A DNA stretch of 64,000 nt from Acanthacorydalis orientalis (GCA_034766995.1 CM068325.1:8498616-8562615); one strand, 5' to 3'; positions 20,534-31,660 are shown, counted from the first letter of the stretch. The notes: generated by a model not told the origin, from the letters alone. A program made the numbers and translations.

Positions 20534-21811
20534 TCAGGTTGGTGCAAAAATAATTACGGTTTTCACGTATCGTGTATAAAGACGCATACATCAGTTGAAA
20601 ATGATATTTATTAATCAAAATAAAATACATTCGCCTGCACACATTTCTCTCAACGGAAAACAAGTTTTTTTATTCCTAAAAGATAGGTTTTTGGTGTCCT
20701 TCAATTAACGGATTCATCGAAAGCACTTTGAGCCGATACTTGATATTTGAAAACCTTCTCTCGTCGGAAATGACTCGATTGTTTAAAAAAAATGAAGGAC
20801 TGTCGGCGACAGATCGGAAGAATAATGTGGATGAGGAATGTTTTCATAACCCAGTTCATTTTTTGACGTCGTTTTTGACATGTGACGTCGCGCGTTGTCA
20901 TGAAGAACAATTGGTCCTCTTTAATTGACTAATTTTGTCCCTAAACGATGCAACTTCTCGTGCTTTTTTCCCAATTTCCTGGCAATATTTTTGTTGTTGT
21001 TATTGTTTCACCAGGATTTAAAAAGTTGTAGTGAATGATGCCAACCACCAAACAGTGACTATACTCTTTATTTCTTGAAGTTTATGTTAAAGAAACAGTT
21101 TTGGTGCTTCTCCTCGGTCTAACCACTTTGGATAATCGTTTATGATTGTTGTAGAGAATCCACTATTCGTCACATGTGACAATGCGTTCAAGAAAGGGAT
21201 CATTTTGTTCCGCGAAAGATGCGCAGAGCAGACTTCTTTTCGGCGAATTGCTTGACGGTCGTTTAGTTCATACGGGGCACCCATTTATCCATTTTTTCTG
21301 TTTTACCAATTAAGCTCAAATGTCAAACAACTGTTGAATATTCAACATTGAATTCTTCTACCATCTCACGAGTTGTTTTACTTGGATCTGCTTCAATAAT
21401 GGTACTTAAATCATTATTATCTATAGATGAAGCATGTCCACGACCTTCTACATCATCGACACTTTCGTTTCCATTACGAAATTGTTGGAACCAGTGTTGA
21501 GCTGCACGTTCACTAATTGACCCTTCGCAAAAAATAAATTTTATATTTCGAGCAGTTTCTCTTCCTTTACGTCCAAATTTAGACTTATACAACAAATTCG
21601 CGCGAATTTACTGTTTTTTCATGCCTAATTGAAGATGTTGTACACAACAATAATAAAGAATGAAAACAACAGACATGAGTTGAAATCAGTAGTGCCAATT
21701 TCATTGTTTACAGTGATGCATCACATTACCGTGACAAAACATAACGGTAACTAGAAAAATCGCCGCCAAACTTATAATAATAAAAACTGCAATTTTTTTG
21801 CACCCACCTAA
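20534..21811 (-). mobile_element. Mariner (cecropia/Hsmar-type ends), dead
   Basis: The left end is TCAGGTTGGTGCAAAAATAA and the right, on the minus strand, TTAGGTGGGTGCAAAAAAAT. This is the TTAGGTTGGTGCAAAA type of TIR found in cecropia-like and Hsmar2-like mariners. TA flanks both sides (20532-20533, 21812-21813). The 1278-bp length is full size. The transposase is a pseudogene. Another end of this type is at 46693-46974. Confidence 0.85.
20700..21600 (-). pseudogene. Mariner transposase pseudogene
   Basis: The N-terminal 90 codons (21595 downward) are open and contain ISERAAQHWFQQFRNGN and DDVEGRGHAS, the helix-turn-helix and linker of the protein, followed by TTREMVEEFNV. After stops near 21325 come FLERIVTCDE (first catalytic D), VLHDNARRH (second D, near 20880) and a decayed YSSDLSPT block (third). 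Many stops and shifts make it inactive. Confidence 0.8.
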
Positions 21812-21825
21812 TATATTCAAAAAGT

Positions 21826-21930
21826 GGGGAAGTCACAATACAAAACAGTCTCGAAACTACTGGACTAATGTGATTTCTATCACCGGATAGAAAACAAGCG
21901 ATTTTCAAATAAAGTTACACTGCAAAGTTC

Positions 21931-21966
<36 letters not shown>

Positions 21967-22390
21967 TATATATATACATTGAAATATTTACACAATTTTA
22001 ATGCAAAAATTCACGTTTCAATGGAAACAATTTAAATAAAAACTTAATAAAATTCCAATCGGACATGGCGACTGAGTTTTGATGTATTTTTCAAATAGTT
22101 TTCTTTATGTATCCAGGAGAAGATATTTCAATATAACTTCCAGAATTATTTTATAAATCTGTACGAATTTTTAACATCGACCTCTTCACGCACAAACGGT
22201 ACGATCCATTTGATAATTGATTGATTGATCCATTTGACGATATCCATTTTTGAAACTGTTCACTTACCGAAAAACAAAACATCTACGTTCGATACGCGTT
22301 AAACAGTAAATCACAGTGTAAAATCAAACCGAAAAGTAATAATCATCGATGAGATGTTTTTTTGATGACTGAGTTGATTTTAATAGTTTC
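21826..22390 (+). repeat. Relic of the repeat that hosts TE1, without TE1
   Basis: Bases 21826-21930 match 200-310 (AACTACTGGA, AAAACAAG and TTACACTGCA blocks) and 21985-22390 match the right flank of TE1 at 2165-2245 and 5140-5640. Between them the whole 1.84-kb TE1 body is absent and a TA array stands at 21935-21975. It is either an empty site or an internal deletion. Confidence 0.55.
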
Positions 22391-22394
22391 ACGT

Positions 22395-22947
22395 GAACTT
22401 TTTTGTCAATTATTTTCATTATTTTGCAAACATATTCGTATATCAAAATTTTCATGTGGTCTATGATCCCGTCAAAGTGATCACGTGGTTAATCCATGAC
22501 AGAATTTTATATCTTTCTCTATACAAAATATTCAGTGAAATATACCAAAAGAATACTTTAAGATACGAATACGTTTTCAAAATAATACAGAAAATTAAAA
22601 AAAATCATGAAAAATCATTTTCTGAAATAATAAACAGGATTTTTCAAAAAAAATTTCAAGAAAATATTATTTCATCTTTATTTAAATATTTTTTTTAATA
22701 AAATACATTAAATAATTATTCAAGTGAAGAAAAAATATTGCACAGACTTAAAATAGAACCTGATACCTCGGATACGCGAAGCCGGCACGCTACCGTCTAT
22801 CAATCATGTTGGTAACGTGAGAAAATCTCTCATAAAATGGCTGGATAGTGCATGTTAGAAGGTTTTTATATTAATAACTTTGGATTACCCTACCACTACG
22901 TGAAGTTTTGTCCCACACTCATTTTAAAAAAGCGTAGCCTCCCCTTG
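22395..22947 (-). mobile_element. Foldback MITE, copy B (left arm missing)
   Basis: It has the central unique segment (TCTATGATCCCGTCAAAGTGA to TATCTTTCTCTATACA) in the opposite orientation to that in copy D, then one complete arm ending CGTAGCCTCCCCTTG. A tRNA-like module lies inverted at about 22740-22830, decayed. The left arm is replaced by TE1 host-repeat sequence. Confidence 0.65.
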
Positions 22948-22979
22948 TAAGAGGACATAAATGTATATATGTATATGCG

Positions 22980-24080
22980 CTGCCAGAAAAAAGTATTTAC
23001 AATGCTCTCTTTTTTGTAACTGAAAGAGTCTAAAAAAAAAATTGGAAATATTTCGGAACAAATTTATATATTTTCTATTGATTTATGTATTATTCATTTA
23101 ATAACATAAAAATATTAACAATATATCACTGTATCAAAAATGATTTTATTTTTGCACACAAAAATTGTCTTGGCACAGTCCTGTGTTTTATTTTGCCAAT
23201 TTAGCTACAATGAAATCCTTTACCCTACAATTACTTTTATAAGCAGGGAAATCCGCGGTAAATCATTACTCGTGCGACATTGAAGTTGTGGTAAGGCAAG
23301 TTTTTCAAATTGTATAGTAAAATGCCAATAAAATTAAGATGAGTCGAAAAACTACAGAATATAGATTACCTGAACGAAATACTATTTTGGATTTGCATGC
23401 AAAAAGGGAAATCGATGCTTTTATTGGGGAAATAATAAATAGAGGCCGATTTACAACTCACAGTGTCATTTATCGATTTAAGGACAAAGAAAACCGAACA
23501 AAAACTGGACATCCATTCCGAATAGAGAAGAATGGTCCTTTATAAAAACAACTAAAATAGATCCAAAAATCACTTCACCACAAGTGGCAGCAAAAATAAA
23601 AATAGATTTTTATAAAACTGTGACCCCCATGTGCTTACTGCTGGTTATGATGCTTGAATACCTAGGGAAAGGCCTGTATCTGTATTATAATAAAATAAAT
23701 AAGAGTAAAAGAATTACGTTTGCAAAAAAACACTAATAAAATATGGATTCTTGAATGAAAGCAATAAGTTCTGATGAAAGTAAATTTAATATTTTTCGCT
23801 GCGAGTGTCGAATATCTGTCTGGCGAAAACCGAATACAGATTTGAATACAGAAAATTTGTAACTCACTGTGAAACATGGGGGTGTCGGAATAATGCTGAT
23901 GGGTTGTATTACAGCATGTGGTGTGGGAGGGCTTGTTTTCATTGATGTGATAATGGATAAAGTGGTTTATGTGAATATTTTGAAAAATAAATTAAAAATA
24001 GCGCTGAAAATCTGATTCTTGAAATGACTTCTACATTCAACTTGAGAATGATCCCAAGCACATAGTCCACAGCTCACGTA
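22980..24080 (+). pseudogene. Tc1-like element and transposase pseudogene
   Basis: A Tc1-type start (CCAGAAAAAAGTATTTACAA near 22983) is followed by about 350 bp of leader and then, from the ATG at 23339, MSRKTTEYRLPERNTILDLH and a helix-turn-helix region. Further on, in other frames, come SSDESKFNIFRCECRISVWR near 23770 (first catalytic D), LTVKHGGVGIMLMG near 23865, GLVFIDVIMDK near 23930 and a decayed second-D block near 24040. Several stops and frameshifts make it dead, and the C-terminal third is missing. It is a different Tc1 lineage from the relic at 8750. Confidence 0.75.
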
Positions 24081-24344
24081 GAAAAGTTGGCTTGTGTGCA
24101 GACAAATATGTCAGACTCGTGTCGCTCGAAAGGTAGATCATCATCGATCGTAATCGTTCGTAGAGTACGATCGACTCAGTGTTTCCAGTTCAGTGTTAAT
24201 TGGGCGAATGTTATAATCGGTGTTAAAAATTCGCACATTGATGTGCAAGTAGTTCTACAAGTAACAGTCATGTTTTATCGTTGTATTTTTGCTTGCCTAA
24301 GACATGTAAAATTATTCTATTATTTTATCAAATTGTAACATTAA
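24081..24344. other. Spacer, no gene seen
   Basis: Moderately GC-rich for the region, with an 83-codon open stretch that resembles nothing I know. Confidence 0.35.
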
Positions 24345-24556
24345 TATACATTAAAACATTTTATTTATCAATTACTCATGCCTATTTACATATATTTAAT
24401 TAATATATATGAATACTTAACTTTTCTCCTGTGCTATTGGTTGCATAAAACACAGACTTTCGTTATTTTTAGTTTTAAGTTCTTAATTAGTTAATAATTA
24501 TTTAATTGATTTTTAATTCATATATGCTTGCATATTCATATATAGACACATGTGCC

Positions 24557-24599
<43 letters not shown>

Positions 24600-24981
24600 A
24601 CATGTATATATGTTTACGTCTAACTTCATCTAAATATTTGTTGCAATTTTGCTAAGAGTTCGCATACAGGCTTACAGATAGTTCTCACATTCATTTGAGT
24701 TTTTCTCTTTAGTTACGTTTGGCTGACAAAAAATTTTAATTTCATTACTTCATATCATGAAATTGTAAATACTTCAAAACGTATTTGTTTAATCAATTAC
24801 TCGTGCCTATTTACATAAATATAATTAATATATGTAAATAGCGTTTTTTTGTGTGAGTTCGGTTGCATAACACAGAGATTTTTCGTTATTTTTAGTTCAA
24901 ATTCTTAATTAGTTAGTAATTATTTAATTGATTTTTAATTCATATATGCTTGCATATTCATACATACACACATGTGCCCAA

Positions 24982-25017
<36 letters not shown>

Positions 25018-25260
25018 ACATGTATATATGTTTACGTCTAACTTCATCTAAATATTTGTTGCAGTTTTGCTAAGAGTTCGCATACAGGCTTACAGGTAGT
25101 TCTCACATTCATTTAAGTTTTTCTCTGTAATTACGGTTGGCTGACAAAAAATTTTAATTTCATTACTTCATACCATGAAATTGTAAATACTTCAAAACGT
25201 ATTTGTTTCATCAATTACACATGCCCATTTGCATATTATTAATTAATATATGTAAATAAT
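24345..25260 (+). repeat. Tandem duplication, period about 425 bp
   Basis: Two full copies and the start of a third begin near 24345, 24772 and 25192 (TCAATTACTCATGCC, TCAATTACTCGTGCC, TCAATTACACATGCC). Each full unit holds a TA run followed by GTTTACGTCTAACTTCATC and GAGTTCGCATACAGGC. Similarity is about 95 percent, so the duplication is fairly young. Confidence 0.9.
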
Positions 25261-25702
25261 TACCTTTTTTGTTCAGTTCAGATTCAGATGTTCACGTTTG
25301 ATTCAGATGTCATTTCATGAGTTGTGATCTGTGTTCAGTAATAATTTCTTTTATTAATTATTATCAACGATGTTAAAATATCTGAGTACTAAGATACATA
25401 CTGATTATATCAGAGTGTTTTGTGGTAAATTGCTGTTCAAATCTAGCATGAAATGGGCCCTTTTGTTTCAATCGAAATAAAAGATGACGTTTGGTTCAGA
25501 TATCATTCCATGTGTTGTTGTTTCAGTGTTCATTGATATATTTTTTTATTAATTCTCGTCAGTTATGTTGGAGGATCCGAGTACTGGGTTCTGTACTAAA
25601 TACATCTGAGCATGTGGTGTCAATATTTCATAAAAATCGAGAGAAGAAATCGTCCTGTATGTCCGTGATAACTTTTAATTGAGATGGAAATATTTATATG
25701 TC

Positions 25703-25739
<37 letters not shown>

Positions 25740-25780
25740 TTGCATAAAATTAAAATAATCAAGTAGTCAAGTTAGTTTCT
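25261..25780. other. Spacer with TA run
   Basis: No gene seen. Segments near 25285 and 25485 share TTCAGATNTCATTNCATG, a short diverged repeat. A TA run lies at 25704-25736. Confidence 0.4.
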
Positions 25781-25800
25781 ATTGGTTTTACTAGCATTGG

Positions 25801-25813
25801 TTCTGGAACGTTC
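25801..25813 (+). promoter_or_regulatory. Perfect heat-shock element
   Basis: TTCTGGAACGTTC is three alternating 5-bp units (nTTCn/nGAAn) with exact 2-base spacing, the consensus bound by heat-shock factor trimers. It lies about 300 bp upstream of the TATA box at 26102. A 13-base match can arise by chance, but its position near a well-formed core promoter is suggestive. Confidence 0.45.
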
Positions 25814-26101
25814 GACCGTAAATGTGTTTCAGAACCACTAGTGTAACGTCGAGCTGTTACGCGGACACACGGCATCGCGACGACAGTCAGACGGAAGATC
25901 GCGCACGCCTGCAGGGCGTATACTGTCTCTCGCTCGGAAACGTACAACGTTCGTTTGTTACCTAAACGTTTTCGGCGCGACGCGCATACGAGACCCGTTA
26001 CCGAACGCCGGCGTTCATGTCGCGTCGGCGATTCGAAGCGATTGCGTAAGTCTGTTTCAGATTCACTTTTCGAATGTTACGAGACCGCTCCGTGCATGGA
26101 G

Positions 26102-26137
26102 TATAAATAGCGGCCGGCCGGCCGCGACGATCTCAGT
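26102..26137 (+). promoter_or_regulatory. Core promoter: TATA box plus initiator
   Basis: TATAAAT at 26102-26108 stands 33 bases from the A of TCAGT (26133-26137), the arthropod initiator motif at its usual distance. The interval is very GC-rich (CGGCCGGCCGGCC). A second TATATAA lies at 27055-27061 with CTCAAG about 30 bases on. No convincing protein begins downstream of either, so the transcript may be non-coding or a broken gene. Confidence 0.5.
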
Positions 26138-27373
26138 TCGAAAGCGTCGGTCGTCGGCGTCGGTTGCTCGTTCACATACTATCGAAGTGCACGTTCGATT
26201 TGTTCGTCGTTTTCTATAGTTTCAATTGTCGCCGAATCCATTCGTACGCTACTTATTGTCAATCTTGTTTCATATCTCATTTTGTATCGGTTTCAACTGC
26301 GTGACGGACCGCCACGGGCAAGTGTTAACGTTTCGCCTTTACTGTCGACGAATGTCTGTGCAAGATACGAGTGGGCCGGATGTGAATTACACTAAAGTGA
26401 GGAACAATCGTGCCCTTTAGATTGTACTACGCGAACGAAGAGGACGAGATGGTCGTCTCTCCGCCGCCACGATCTCAACACTCGACGTCGCAGCGACGAC
26501 CTCCTCGTCCGACGTAGACGCCCGGATCACGTCGTCCGAGGTCGCCGCCTCTAGGACCTCTGTTCCGTCCGCGCGTAATCATCGAAAATCGTGGAAAAAA
26601 TCCCGGAGATAGGCGATCGAACGCCCATTCGGACGGCGCACAGCAATGTACATTTTTTGACTTTCGCTTCGTAAATACGGACGTTCGAGTGAACGAGCGC
26701 GGCTATCGTTTTCGAAGACGATCATGAACATAACGACATCTGGAAAATTTCGAAGATCCGTCGCGCCGGACAATTCAGCGCCCCCTCTGACGATCCGTAA
26801 CATTTCGCGTTTCGCCGACGCTCGCCTATGATTGCTTTGAACGAACGCCGCGAAACCGTCGAGTTATCCACGGCCGTGGTCGATCGGCGCGCAATTCTGA
26901 AAAGGGAACCGCGCATCGGATAGAGGATCGTCGTACAATGACAACGTCATCGATCCGTCATTCGTCTCGAGTTTACATAAATTCTTGTTATCCGACAACG
27001 GATGCGATTCGGCGTCTGGCGTCGATAGCCTCGCGTTACATCGGCCTGATCGGGTATATAACAAGCGCGTCGACTACCGTCTGATTCTCAAGCGATTACC
27101 GTTCATCGGTGCGGGAACGTCGTCCGCATCCCGCGACTTGTGTCCGTGAAGAGAGTGCCGCGCGACGAGGAGCGTCCGCGCGCGTCAAGGCCGCCAGTCC
27201 GGCGCGTCGCAACCGCACCGTCCGATCGCTCTGTCCGTCGTTCGAGCCGATCCGTGCACGTCGGCGCGTCCAGTTGAGAATAGAAGCCGGCCACGCTCAC
27301 GTCGTCCGAGCATCCTACCGTACGAGTTGAGATCGTTACGGAGGCACCTCTTCGGACACGGGATTTCGTACAG

Positions 27374-28455
27374 GTGAGCGCACGGACACCGTGGCGTGCG
27401 ACGCAAGCTCAGGACGCTCGTGTTATAATTTAGTTAGGTAGCATATTTACTTCATAGATTTATTTCACAATTTATTTCGTAGCTTAATTATTTCCTAGTT
27501 TATTTAATTCATAGTTTGTTTATTACCTAGTTTATTTATTTCAAAGCTTATTTATTTCATGTCGTATTTTTTCCCTAATTCATTTATTACATTGTTTAAT
27601 TATTTCCTAGTTTATTTATTACATAGCCTAATTATTGCATAGATTATTTATTTCATAGTTTGTTTATTACCTAGTTTATTTATTTCGCAGTTTATTTATT
27701 TCATGTTTCATTTTTCCCTAAATTATTTATTACATTGATTATTTCCTAATTTATTTATTACATTGATTAATTACTTCCTTATTTATTTATTACATAAATT
27801 CAATATTTCCTAGTTTATTTCATTCATAGTTTGTTTATTACCCAGTTTATTTATTTCGAAGCTTATTTATTTCATGTCGTATTTTTTCCCTAATTCATTT
27901 ATTACATTGTTTAATTATTTCCTAGTTTATTTATTACATAGCCTAATTATTGCATAGATTATTTATTTCATATTTTGTTTATTACCTAGTTTATTTATTT
28001 CATGTTTTATTTTTCCTTAAATTATTTATTACATTGATGATTTCCTATTTTATTTATTACATTGATTAATTACTTCCTTATTTATTTTTTTTATAAATTC
28101 AGTATTTACTAGTTTATTTTTTTTATAGTTTATTTTTTCATAGTTTATCTATTTCCTATTTTATTTATTACACAGTTTATTTATTTCGCTGTTCATTTAT
28201 TTCTTGTCTTATTTTTTCCCTAATTCATTTATTACATTGATGAATTATTTCCTAGTTTATTTATTACATAGCCTAATTATTACATAGCCTAATTATTTCA
28301 TAGCTTGTTTATTGCACAGTTTATTTCGCAGTTTAATTATTTCATGTCTTATTTTTTCCCTAATTCATTTATTACATTGTTTAATTATTTCCTACTTTAT
28401 TTTTTACATATCTTCATTATTTCTTAGCTTCATTAATTCCTATTTTAATTCGCAG
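27374..28455 (+). other. Candidate intron filled by a minisatellite
   Basis: GTACAG|GTGAGC at the left edge matches a 5' splice donor, and TATTTTAATTCGCAG at the right edge matches a 3' acceptor. GC-rich sequence stops and resumes close to these two sites. The interior 27430-28450 is an AT-rich array of TTATTTATTNC-type units (period about 11 and multiples), with longer repeats of about 314-334 bp marked by TCGTATTTTTTCCCTAATTC. The intron is inferred from splice motifs and composition only. Confidence 0.4.
27430..28450 (+). repeat. AT-rich minisatellite array
   Basis: Short units combining TTTATTTATT with CATAG, CCTAG or ACATTG repeat for 1 kb. Two long sub-blocks (27490-27800 and 27805-28120) are near copies, and pieces of them return at 28190-28440. 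Confidence 0.9.
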
Positions 28456-28867
28456 ATGTCGAGTGTCGCGTCCGAACCGTGAAAAAGGCGGAATTTTCGC
28501 TCGCCTACACGAACGCTAGCGACGTCGAAGGACGGAGCGTCCTCTCTGTCCGGTAGATGCGCCAAGAGGTGCGTGTTTCAGAGTCGTTCGAAAGTGTCTG
28601 TCACGATTCACACGGTTCTGTCTTCTTTTGTTTTCGTGCAGGTACACGCCGAGCGAGGACATCGAATTGCTCGATTACGATTTTGAGAAAATTTCGTCGG
28701 GTTTGCGATTGCGATGGTGATTTTGTGGAAGAAACGGCCGTCCGGTAATCGAACGATACTACAACGTACGGACGACGCCCGAACGGTTCTCTCACCATCC
28801 GACGCGCTCCCGCTCAGCTCGATTCCGGAGCCATAGAGCGCGGCCGTACTGTACCGCTTGGACAGTA
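28456..28867 (+). other. Candidate exons around a 73-bp intron
   Basis: After the acceptor at 28455 comes GC-rich sequence to AAGAG|GTGCGTG (donor at 28569). A pyrimidine tract TTCTTTTGTTTTCGTGCAG ends at 28641, giving a 73-bp interval of normal insect intron size. The exon phases do not give a long open frame, so coding is not supported. A piece of this region (AGGTGCGTGTTTC, then GAGTCGTTC) recurs inverted near 29945-29975. Confidence 0.3.
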
Positions 28868-29870
28868 CGATCTCCGCATCTAGGATTTCTGTTCCGTCCG
28901 AGCTCGTATCTCAATCCGCGTCGATCCATTTTATAATTTCAAACCATGGACAAAATGAAATTATAAAAGAAGAATTCAAAAAGAAATTATTATTCGCAGT
29001 CACGACCTCATCGGCCGACGTCGACACCTGGATCGCGTCGTCATCTCAGTTGTACTGTACCGGTCGGACTTGTTCCCTTGTTCTGGTTTCTCGCGACGCC
29101 GCCGTCACGACCTGGTCGTCCGAATTCTCCGCCTCTAGGATTTCTGTTCCGTCCGTGCTCGTCTCCGGCACGGCTTCCCGGAGGAGGCTTATGGTCGCGT
29201 CTGTGCAGAAGAATTCTCACAGACATCTTGGATCACGTCGTCCGAATTCTCCGCATCTAGGATTTCTGTACGACGCTCGTACGATTCTCTCACCGTACGA
29301 GGTGTACCCGTTCAGCTCTTTGACCGAGTCGCAACGAGCGAGCCATTCGATCGAGAAGTCGTGCGAGGTCTCCGGCTCGGTCTCGATGTTGTTCCGAAGG
29401 AGGCTTATGGTCGCGTCTGTGCAGAAGATTTCACACAGACACCTTGGATCCCGTCATCTGAATTTTCCGCATCTAGGATTTCTGTTCCGTCCGTTCTTTT
29501 GTCCGGCACGCTCTCCCGGAGGAGGCGTCCGGTCGCGTCTGTGCAGAAGATTTCTCACAGACACCTTGGATCCCGTCGTCCGAATTTTCCGCATCTATGA
29601 TTTCTGTTCCGTCCGTTCTTTCTTCCGGCACGCTCTCCCGGAGGAGGCGTCCGGTCGCGTCTGTGCAGAAGATTTCTCACAGACACCTTGGATCCCGTCG
29701 TCCGAATTTTCCGCATGTAGGATTTCTGTTCCGTCCGTGCTCGTGTCCGGCACGCTCTCCCGGAGGAGGCGTCCGGTCGCGTCTGTGCAGAAGATTTCTC
29801 ACAGACACCTTGGATCCCGTCGTCTGAATTTTCCGCATCTAGGATTTCTGTTCAGTCCGTTTTTGTTTAC
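28868..29870 (+). repeat. 122-bp tandem repeat, block 1
   Basis: The anchor CCGCATCTAGGATTTCTGT (or a one-base variant) starts at 29129, 29251, 29467, 29589, 29711 and 29833. Steps are exactly 122 bp except one of 216 bp, which contains an extra 94-bp segment with CTCTCACCGTACGAGGTGTA. A diverged first unit lies near 28874. The repeat is GC-rich and lacks stops over long stretches in several frames, which creates spurious open frames. Confidence 0.95.
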
Positions 29871-30435
29871 GTCGGCCAGCTAGTTCCGAAACGCCACGTC
29901 GCAGACGGCGAGGTTCCCGGAAGAAATCTTCTTCAAGACGATAGAACGACTCCGAAACACGCACCTCCGGGAGGACCTCTCGGCGAGTTTCTTCGTCTTC
30001 ATCGATCGACCGTCCTTCGACGCGGCGGGCGGTCGTACGCGCAGACGCCTACACACTCCCTCTTCCGACCGCCGTCCGTCCGTCCTCCCATCTGAAAGAG
30101 TCGGATTCGATCGTTCTCGTGCGACCGGTCGGTTTCGTATCTTCGAATCACCGTCTCTAGGGCCGGACGCGGCACTACTCTCGGTCAATCCCGTTCCGTT
30201 CCGGTCGCTCCGTACGTCCTCGACCGGATCGTCGACCGAGCTCTCGGCGCGCGAAGGACCGGCGAGATCCGTACGCTCTCCGGTCGCTCTCCTCCGACGG
30301 CTCGCTGAAACCGAAACGGACGCAGATCGGAACGCGTCGATCCGGTCGGTCGACTCACTTTCGTTCTCGCCGTCGATTCTCGACGGCGCCCGGCCGGTCG
30401 GATTCGCGTGACGCAGCACGCGAGTGCTGAATCGG
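29871..30435. other. GC-rich spacer between repeat blocks
   Basis: Non-repetitive sequence. On the minus strand it stays open for 179 codons from a GTG at 30419, arginine- and serine-rich with low-complexity composition and no ATG. I recognise no domain. Near 29945-29975 it carries an inverted match to the donor region at 28565. Confidence 0.35.
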
Positions 30436-31660
30436 CTTTCCGGCGTCGATGTCGATGTTGTTCCGAAGGAGGCTTATGGTCGCGTCTGTGCAGAAGATTT
30501 CTCACAGACACCTTGGATACCGTCGTCCGAATTTTCCGCATCTAGGATTTCTGTTCCGTCCGTTCTTTTGTCCGGCACGCTCTCCCGGAGGAGGCGTCCG
30601 GTCGCGTCTGTGCAGAAGATTTCTCACAGACACCTTGGATCCCGTCGTCCGAATTTTCCGCATCTAGGATTTCTGTTCCGTCCGTGCTCGTGTCCGGCAC
30701 GTCCTCCCGGAGGAGGCGTCCGGTCATGTCAGTGCAGAAGAATTCTCACAGACATCTTAGATCACGTCGTCCGAATTCTCCGCATCTAGGATTTCTGTGC
30801 GACGCTCGTACGATTCTCTCACCGTACGAGGTGTACCCGTTCAGCTCCTTCACAGAGTCGCAAAGAGCGAGCGTGATGTACCTGTCGGAGGGCGAGGTCT
30901 CCGGCTCGGTCTCGATGTTGTTCCGAAGGAGGCTTATGGTCGCGTCTGTGCAGAAGATTTCTCACAGACACCTTGGATTCCGTCGTCTGAATTTTCCGCA
31001 TCTAGGATTTCTGTTCCGTCCGTTCTTTTGTCCGGCACGCTCTCCCGGAGGAGGCGTCCGGTCGCGTCTGTGCAGAAGATTTCTCACAGACACCTTGGAT
31101 CCCGTGGTCCGAATTTTCCGCATCTAGGATTTCTGTTCCGTCCGTTCTTTTGTCCGGCACGCTCTCCCGGAGGAGGCGTCCGGTCGCGTCTGTGCAGAAG
31201 ATTTCTCACAGACACCTTGGATACCGTCGTCCGAATTTTCCGCATCTATGATTTCTGTTCCGTCCGTGCTCGTGTCCGGCACGGCGTTCCGAAGGAGGCT
31301 TATGGTCGCGTCTGTGCAGAAGATTTCTCACAGACTCCTTGGATCCCGTCGTCCGAATTTTCCGCATCTAGGATTTCTGTTCCGTCCGTTCTTTTGTTCG
31401 GCACGCTCTCCCGGAGGAGGCGTCCGGTCGCGTCTGTGCAGAAGATTTCCCACAGACACCTTGGATCCCGTCGTCCGAATTTTCCGCATCTAGGATTTCT
31501 GTTCCGTCCGTTCTTTTGTCCGGCACGCTCTCCCGGAGGAGGTGTCCGGTCGCGTCTGTGCAGAAGATTTCCCACAGACACCTTGGATACCGTCGTCCGA
31601 ATTTTCCGCATCTAGGATTTCTGTTCCGTCCGTGCTTATCTCCGGCACGGCGTTCCGTAG
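30436..31660 (+). repeat. 122-bp tandem repeat, block 2
   Basis: Anchors are at 30536, 30658, 30780, 30996, 31118, 31240, 31362, 31484 and 31606. All steps are 122 bp except 30780 to 30996, which is 216 bp and carries the same extra 94-bp segment as block 1. The shared long unit shows that the two blocks descend from one array with a higher-order pattern. Confidence 0.95.

Larger units (their letters stand above)
25781..27373 (+). other. GC-rich island with promoter-like features
   Basis: GC content rises abruptly and CpG is frequent. No ATG-initiated protein longer than about 65 residues is seen on either strand. Around 26500-26570 lies a diverged copy of the 122-bp repeat found further on (GGATCACGTCGTCCGAGG and TCTGTTCCGTCCG). 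A block at 25890-25955 recurs near 31705-31770. If transcribed from the 26102 or 27055 promoters, it would be exon sequence up to a donor at 27374. Confidence 0.45.

Noticed and set aside
28858..29883. 341-codon open frame in the 122-bp array
   Set aside because: It crosses repeat units in changing phase, no ATG-led domain is recognised, and the same DNA is open in other frames. It is best explained by a stop-poor repeat.
29880..30419. 179-codon minus-strand frame in the GC-rich spacer
   Set aside because: It has no ATG, is arginine/serine-rich low complexity, and matches no family I recognise; GC-rich DNA often stays open on the opposite strand.
30797..31615. 272-codon open frame in the second array
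   Set aside because: The same repeat artefact, with a similar frame open in parallel.
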